A stretch of DNA of 12,256 bases, taken from Larix sibirica (taxonomy: Eukaryota > Streptophyta > Pinopsida > Pinales > Pinaceae). Shown here in pieces: positions 8,161 to 12,256 of this stretch. The stretch spans positions 1-12,256 of the forward strand of contig NWUY0300087404.1 of the NCBI GenBank assembly GCA_004151065.3, read 5' to 3'. Every line of letters begins with the position of its first letter. The stretch's first letter is position 1. The position numbers were made by a program, and so were the translations under genes. Under the pieces are notes generated by a model that had not been told where the DNA came from, ran no database searches, and saw nothing but the letters and a program-made list of their open reading frames with translations.

Positions 8161-8540
8161 AACCAATCAAGGAATATTATGATGCTCGTGATTTGGATAA
8201 TATTTACAATGTATCCTCTAGGGTAAATTACTATGTCAATCCCAGAACTGATGGCACACTTATTTGTTGGAGCATTAGCTCCCGCTCATCTGATTCTAGT
8301 GAAGCTCTAGAAAATTGGTAGAATAGATTACATGAAGTTTCTAAGCAGACATGTGCTCATGTTATGAAGTCACTACATTGGGTTGGTAAAGAGGTATGTG
8401 ACCTTCTGACTCATTAAGGTTTTCCTAGTTTGGATAAGTTTGTTGTTGAATTTGAAATTAAGCTACTTCAACAACAATGGTTGTTAGCATTGGATGTGGC
8501 CTTGAAAGAAACACCGAGAAGATGGTTGGTCACAGTGTAG
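8161..8540 (+). pseudogene. Post-protease segment with a second capsid-like motif
   Basis: In the same frame as the protease it reads ARDLDNIYNVSSRVNYYVNP, SSRSSDSSEALENW and LHWVGKEVCDLLTH, then FPSLDKFVVEFEIKLLQQQW and LALDVALKETPRRWLVTV. The last block resembles the A-L-x-x-T-P-x-x-W helix common in gag capsid proteins, so this may be a second capsid-like module between protease and the expected reverse transcriptase. The frame breaks down after TAG 8538-8540 and no RT follows. The assignment rests on motif resemblance. Confidence 0.45.
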
Positions 8541-8599
8541 AAGGTATTTAGATATCTGTGACTAGAAGCTATTTAGTCATAGTGTATAACGGTACAACC

Positions 8600-8905
8600 C
8601 AAGACTACGATACCTCCTCGTACAGTTTCATACATTGAGCCTCTGCTTATTTAATGCTTTGGATGGATTCACGCACCTCTACTTGTCTCTGATCTGTTAC
8701 TTCAGGTGGGGTGCTAGGCACCATTTTGGCTTTCAAGTCTTGAAATTTTTGTTTATAGAAAAAATAATAACTTCTAGGAACTGTAGCTTCTCTTCTGATG
8801 TCATTTCATCAATTATTTCCACCTCAAGGGCTATGCGACATGTGACTTTGATAGCCTCCTGAAAATTTTGATTTTTTTCATGTTCCCATTTTTGTCAGCA
8901 TCAGG
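8600..8905 (-). pseudogene. Decayed coiled-coil coding fragment, possibly the end of ORF2
   Basis: On the minus strand from about 8900 one frame reads KWEHEKNQNFQEAIKVTCRI, then EIIDEMTSEEKLQFLEVI. After a one-base shift near 8745 it reads QDLKAKMVPSTPPEV, then VEVRESIQSIK, TAA, AEAQCMKLYEEVS. It is Glu/Lys/Gln-rich and looks like a coiled coil. The SEEK block before a helix recalls the SAEEF block of ORF1 near 870, hinting at a shared family. The plus-strand ORF at 8635-8862 is its shadow. Confidence 0.5.
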
Positions 8906-9289
8906 AAGAAACCAATGTCACATCAAACCTCCATGTATCCTAGTGAAAATAAATTAATTAATTAATAAGTGGATAACATTGGCAAATCAATCTAGGCAAT
9001 TAAATTATTAGCTAGGGATATTTTGGGTATAGTTGTTTTAGAATAAATTAATTTGGAGGTGATGTAATTATTATTTTGATATTTAATTATTATTAAATGA
9101 GATGATGAGTTGGATGAGGGTACATAAGGAGATAAGGATATCTCAATGATTTTTAAAGCAAAGAGGAAAGTGAAAGAAAAGCAGAGCAAAGCAAAAAAGA
9201 AGGAAACTGGCGAAAACATTGAAAAGGAAGCAAGTGCATAAAGAAGGAAAGTGTACAAAGCAAGCAAGTGCAGAAAAGTAGCCAATCTT

Positions 9290-9405
9290 GAAAAGTAGGA
9301 AACATCAGGAAAGCAAGGAGGGTGCATTTTCCAAAATTAATAAAATCCATTCATTGCGAAAAGCAGGAAACATCATGAAAAGCTAGGAGAGCACAGTTTC
9401 CAAAA
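9290..9405 (+). repeat. Imperfect direct repeat in a purine-rich block
   Basis: Copy 1 (9290-9336) and copy 2 (9358-9405) share GAAAAG-AGGAAACATCA, then GAAA-GC, then AGGAG, and end TTTCCAAAA. They are offset by 68 bases. Shorter related pieces (GAAAAG, GGAAAG, AAGCAAGTGC) recur from 9150 to 9480. Tandem repeats upstream of a TATA box are common in LTR U3 regions, where they act as enhancers; that role is inferred. Confidence 0.65.
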
Positions 9406-9523
9406 GGAAGAAAGCTAGTCAGTATGGAAAAGAAAGAAAGTTCCAACTCAATCAAGGAATGTGCATTGGATGAGGCCAAGGAGTTTCATTATCAACTTAA
9501 ATTTCTCAAAAATCCATCTAACA

Positions 9524-9530
9524 TATAAAA
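9524..9530 (+). promoter_or_regulatory. TATA box candidate
   Basis: TATAAAA lies about 45 bases downstream of the purine-rich repeat block and is followed by a GC-richer stretch with GTGCACCACTTTGACATC. This arrangement suggests the promoter of an LTR or insert. In AT-rich DNA such matches arise by chance; position relative to the repeats is the main support. Confidence 0.35.
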
Positions 9531-10390
9531 TAAGGAGAGTGCACCACTTTGACATCTTTTTACAGTTTATCATTTTTGAATGAGTAAGCTCTAAGCTTCT
9601 CTAGGCTTTGGAGATGCGCCCTTAGCCACCCGTGGGAGATGTGCCCCATATTTCTTGTTTCAATATTCTGCATATGGTTTATTGAAGACATTAATTACTG
9701 ATTTGAAGGTCTTATCTGTCCCATTTCATCAATATATTGGTCCTCCATAGTTGATGCAGAGATCTAATCCTATTTGATGAGGTTCTGATGAGATTCACTT
9801 AGAGAGAGAGATCAGTTGGAAAGATTGCGCTCTTGTAAGAAGATTCAGAAGTTTTGTGTACCTCCCATGAGAATACAACACCTCATTTACTTCCTATAGA
9901 TCATATTAAATGATTACACCTATCCTTCTTACTCTTGTTGAAGTACTCTTCTCCAATCATTGTAAAAATTCAAGAATTGATGACTCTCTGTAATGTTTGA
10001 GCTATGGCACTTCTATGTATTTCTTAATAATAATATTTAATATTTGATGCAGCATATTTATTAATGTATGAGTTCATATTAACCCTCCATTAAATAATTC
10101 GAGGTCCTTGAGAGTTGTTTGTGTTTACTTTTCTAAATACTATCTCTTTACGCATCAAATTTTGACTAGTTTTGCAGTAATTTTATTTAAAAGATATATG
10201 GACGCCTATTTTATGTTATGTTAGGAATCATAGGTTATTAATATAGTTATGAATCCCATGTAATTCCTAGACTAAAAATTTGTGATCCTGTTTTCTTGTT
10301 TGGGAGTGCCTGAAGTAAGACTGGTTGAGTAGTCCACCATAGGGCTCTTCCTATATTGACATCCAAACATTGCCAAATCCTCCCAAAACC

Positions 10391-10690
10391 TATATGATTT
10401 TTTTCCAGAAGTAGATTTGGATTTATTTAAATAATATCCACCGTTTGGTTACTATCAAGTGTAAGTGGATGAGTCTAGTATGCATATGCTGGCGTATCGA
10501 TTCATCCTTGCTGCAGACTTCAACAATAGTTGTTGTTGAACCATAAATGGTCCCAATACCTTATGTATAGGACTCTGAAGTTGGCCTGAATTATGATGTT
10601 TATGATTCTACACACTCAATATCAAATTGTGCGGATCTAAAAGATTCCAACTCTCAAGATCTAGGTGGCTTAATCAGTGGCCAAGTCTAG
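10391..10690. other. Stretch without a recognised gene
   Basis: Minus-strand translation gives short plausible pieces (for example YRFWEDLAMFGCQYRKSP near 10390) but no continuous frame links them to ORF2. It may be eroded ORF2 sequence or the right side of the insert. Confidence 0.35.
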
Positions 10691-10699
10691 TTTCTTCAT

Positions 10700-12100
10700 G
10701 ACTAGTCTTGAGGAATAGTTTCAGCTTTTTCAAATTCATGCTTTAAGGTTTGAATTAGAGTTAATATCCTCTGGAACCTAATCTGGGGATATTACAGTTT
10801 TCATGATGAAGTAAATCATTATCCTACTAAATCTCAGCAGACAGATCCTTTAATGCTACAACTTGATTTTTGAATCCCTTTATAAGGTCCAAAAGTGGCA
10901 TCTCCCTCATCTTTATCTCATATGCAATGATCTATTCTAGATTGTGCAACACAAAAAGTGGTAATGCAAATAGATTCAACTCCGCATACCCCGATTTGGG
11001 GACTTATATATTGGTACCTGCCTCATTGAAGCTTAGTGCTCTAGGAAATATTTTAACCAATCCCTCACTCGAAGGTGGTGGGGTTGAATGCTCCAAATTT
11101 TCTTCTTCTTGCATAGCTTCGACTTGTGGTGGAGCAAATCACTCTGGAGTCAAAATAATAATTCTTTTAATAGCTTGACAAAGTGTATCCAATATATCTA
11201 TCATGCTACTAAACAGCTGCACCATTTTCTCCTATACAATATTATGGTTCTCCTTAGAAACCTCTGTCATCTTGTCGAACATGATGTTAACATCATCATC
11301 TATTAATGCCTGGACAGTTTTGGACTTATGCAGTTTCTTATTTATCTTCCCCCCTTTTGTCAATGTGCCAGCCTTGTGCTTCTCTCCCATACCCAAATTA
11401 GTTGGAGTCTGGCTAGATTCTTGGTCCTCATGCTCTGAAGGGGGCGGGTTTCCTTCATCACCCCCAGCTGTGGTGTTCTACGTATTTTGACTTGTATTCT
11501 ATTTCTTTCCTGAAGTTCCCTCCTGTCACTAATACTATTGCGATGGGTCCAGTGAGATAGTGTCTAGTACAATGGGAACTTGCCACTCTGCCGACCACTC
11601 CTGAAATATGGCATCAAATTTGTTCGTGGCCAATTTGATCCCAGTATTCAGCCTCATAACTTATGTGGGGCATGCCTATACTCAATGTATATGTGGTCAG
11701 GTCTCTCCTTTAACATCATAATGCCACGATATTTCGCAACAAAAACTTCATCAATGCGTGGTATTTATGCCACATAACACCGCAATGACTCTAGTTGCAT
11801 AATATATAGTGTAACATTACTCTCTTGTTGCCTGCTCCTAATGTAAGAGTACCACAAATTCATATACCAAGAGGCATCACATGGACCAATTGGTTCCATT
11901 CCCTAATAGTTCTCTAGCTCTTCCCACCCTACAAACGAAATCAATAACAAGATCGAGGAACAAGTAAAGGGGCTACCACTGTCCTGTGCATCTGCACAAT
12001 CAACAAGAAATTCATTGAGAAGAAAACAACATCCAGTTAATTTGCACTCCTTGGTGTTGGTTGTGGATCATGATCTTCCTGATTCAGATATGTTCTTGTT
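10700..12100 (-). pseudogene. ORF2: second broken minus-strand ORF, unrecognised protein
   Basis: From about 12100 the minus strand reads KECKLTGCCFLLNEFLVDC, then FVGWEELENY, TAG (11903), GMEPIGPCDASWYMNLWYSY and a Tyr/Arg-rich stretch. A one-base shift near 11655 leads to RLNTGIKLATNKFDAIFQEW and PIVLDTISLDPSQ. A stop-rich Gln/Thr linker (stops at 11535, 11529, 11526, 11499 and 11478) is followed by GDEGNPPPSEHEDQESSQTP and KHKAGTLTKGGKINKK. A helical C-terminal half contains MFDKMTEVSKENHN, APPQVEAMQEEENLEHS and IKGFKNQVVALKDLSAEI. Stops also fall at 11765, 11232, 11139 (TGA), 11004, 10932, 10827 and 10824. Another shift occurs near 10780 before LIQTLKHEFEKAETIP. Layout (globular, linker, coiled coil) resembles ORF1, but I see no clear sequence identity. 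The plus-strand ORFs at 10870-11777 are shadows. Confidence 0.65.
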
Positions 12101-12145
12101 TAGCCGTGTTTGTATCCTAGTTTTATATGATTTTCATTTGGACTG

Positions 12146-12243
12146 TACACTCACCCCAACGAGGGGGTGTACGGGGGCATTTCCCTCCCACAGGATCCGG
12201 GGTGGACCATCCCTCCGGTTGGGGGGTATGGGGGCGAAGCCCC
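12146..12243. repeat. G-run and hairpin-rich segment
   Basis: This short segment is far richer in G and C than the rest of the window. It has two related motifs, GGGGGTGTACGGGGGC (12163-12178) and GGGGGGTATGGGGGC (12221-12235), and other runs of four or more G. Hairpins include CCCC(AACGA)GGGG at about 12154-12166 and GGGGC(GAA)GCCCC at 12231-12243, with a wider imperfect pairing of TACAC (12146-12150) and GTGTA (12167-12171). Similar GC-rich hairpins occur in LTRs of some plant retrotransposons; here it could be the LTR or leader of the ORF2 element on the minus strand. It also has G-quadruplex potential on the plus strand. Confidence 0.55.
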
Positions 12244-12256
12244 ATTAATAAGTTTT

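Larger units (their letters stand above)
5114..8540 (+). mobile_element. Relic of a Ty3/gypsy LTR retrotransposon (gag-protease part)
   Basis: The plus strand carries a decayed plant Ty3/gypsy-type polyprotein readable in pieces over 3.4 kb: an N-terminal segment, a capsid-like region, zinc knuckles, a retropepsin and a second capsid-like segment. I placed five frameshifts, near 5645-5680, 6240-6250, 6365-6380, 6770-6780 and 7616-7625, plus many stops. Most stops fit CAA/CAG-to-TAA/TAG or CGA-to-TGA changes. No reverse transcriptase (Y/F-x-DD), RNase H or integrase follows, so the element is 3'-truncated near 8540. It runs opposite to ORF1 and ORF2, suggesting an independent insertion. No LTRs were identified on either side. 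Confidence 0.8.
8910..10390. mobile_element. Non-coding insert, LTR-like, separating the ORF2 parts
   Basis: About 1.5 kb without a credible coding frame between two minus-strand coding remnants. It begins near TGTCACATC (8916) and includes an AT-rich start, a purine-rich repeat block (9150-9480) and a TATA box (9524). Then comes a stretch with GGAGATGCGCCC (9610) and GGGAGATGTGCCCC (9636), and a T/A-rich end. This order (U3 repeats, TATA, transcribed part) fits a solo LTR or promoter-bearing insert in plus orientation. I could not fix the ends: no matching target duplication, TG...CA pair or primer-binding site was found, so the limits are approximate. The minus-strand ORF reading at 8992-9350 is the complement of the purine-rich block. 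Confidence 0.35.

Noticed and set aside
5114-8540. Endogenous pararetrovirus
   Set aside because: The zinc knuckles and protease could fit, but the capsid-like gag blocks and protease context match Ty3/gypsy retrotransposons, and no movement protein or other viral domain is seen.
8529-8562. Small inverted repeat GTCACAG/CTGTGAC
   Set aside because: Seven-base arms with a 20-base loop are expected by chance and no terminator or element end is otherwise supported.
8635-8862. Plus-strand ORF of 75 codons
   Set aside because: It is the complement of a better minus-strand coiled-coil reading and has no coding character of its own.
8916-10390. Exact LTR with target site duplication
   Set aside because: ACCAA before TGTCACATC (8916) looked like a duplication, but no matching ACCAA follows a CA end on the right; boundaries left approximate.
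10870-11777. Several plus-strand ORFs of 62-102 codons
   Set aside because: They lie opposite the longer ORF2 reading, use odd compositions and match no family; shadows.

Overview
The window looks like transposon-rich intergenic DNA from a land plant with a large genome. The evidence is AT-rich sequence, a decayed plant-type Ty3/gypsy gag-protease, long broken ORFs in both directions, and C-to-T decay at CpA and CpG, as expected where transposons are methylated. A gymnosperm is my guess, not something the sequence proves. I see no intact gene, no tRNA or rRNA and no CRISPR array.

Layout from left to right. (1) 100-3645, minus strand: one very long broken reading frame (ORF1, about 1180 codons). 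It has 14 in-frame TAA/TAG codons, no TGA and only two frameshifts. It encodes an unrecognised protein: an N-terminal globular part, a charged Lys/Glu linker, a Pro/Ser/Thr-rich region and a C-terminal coiled coil. A purine tract lies just past its 3' end. (2) 3646-4760: non-coding leader of ORF1, holding about nine spaced palindromes built from a (T)CCGCAA heptamer and its inverse. The palindromes lie between a splice-donor-like site (4671) and an acceptor-like site (3656). (3) 5114-8540, plus strand: relic of a Ty3/gypsy polyprotein with an N-terminal segment, capsid-like region, up to five CCHC zinc knuckles, a retropepsin and a second capsid-like segment. It stops before any reverse transcriptase. 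(4) 8600-8905 and about 10700-12100, minus strand: two parts of a second broken coding region (ORF2) with a layout like ORF1. (5) About 8910-10390: non-coding DNA between the ORF2 parts, with purine-rich direct repeats and a TATA box; it resembles a solo LTR or promoter-bearing insert. (6) 12146-12243: G-run and hairpin-rich segment.

ORF1 and ORF2 are in the same orientation and the gypsy relic between them is opposed, so the simplest reading is a nest of old insertions. The least familiar items are the ORF1/ORF2 protein type, the palindrome array, and the gag order with a knuckle array and a second capsid-like module after the protease. Translations were done by hand; frameshift positions are accurate to about 10-20 bases.
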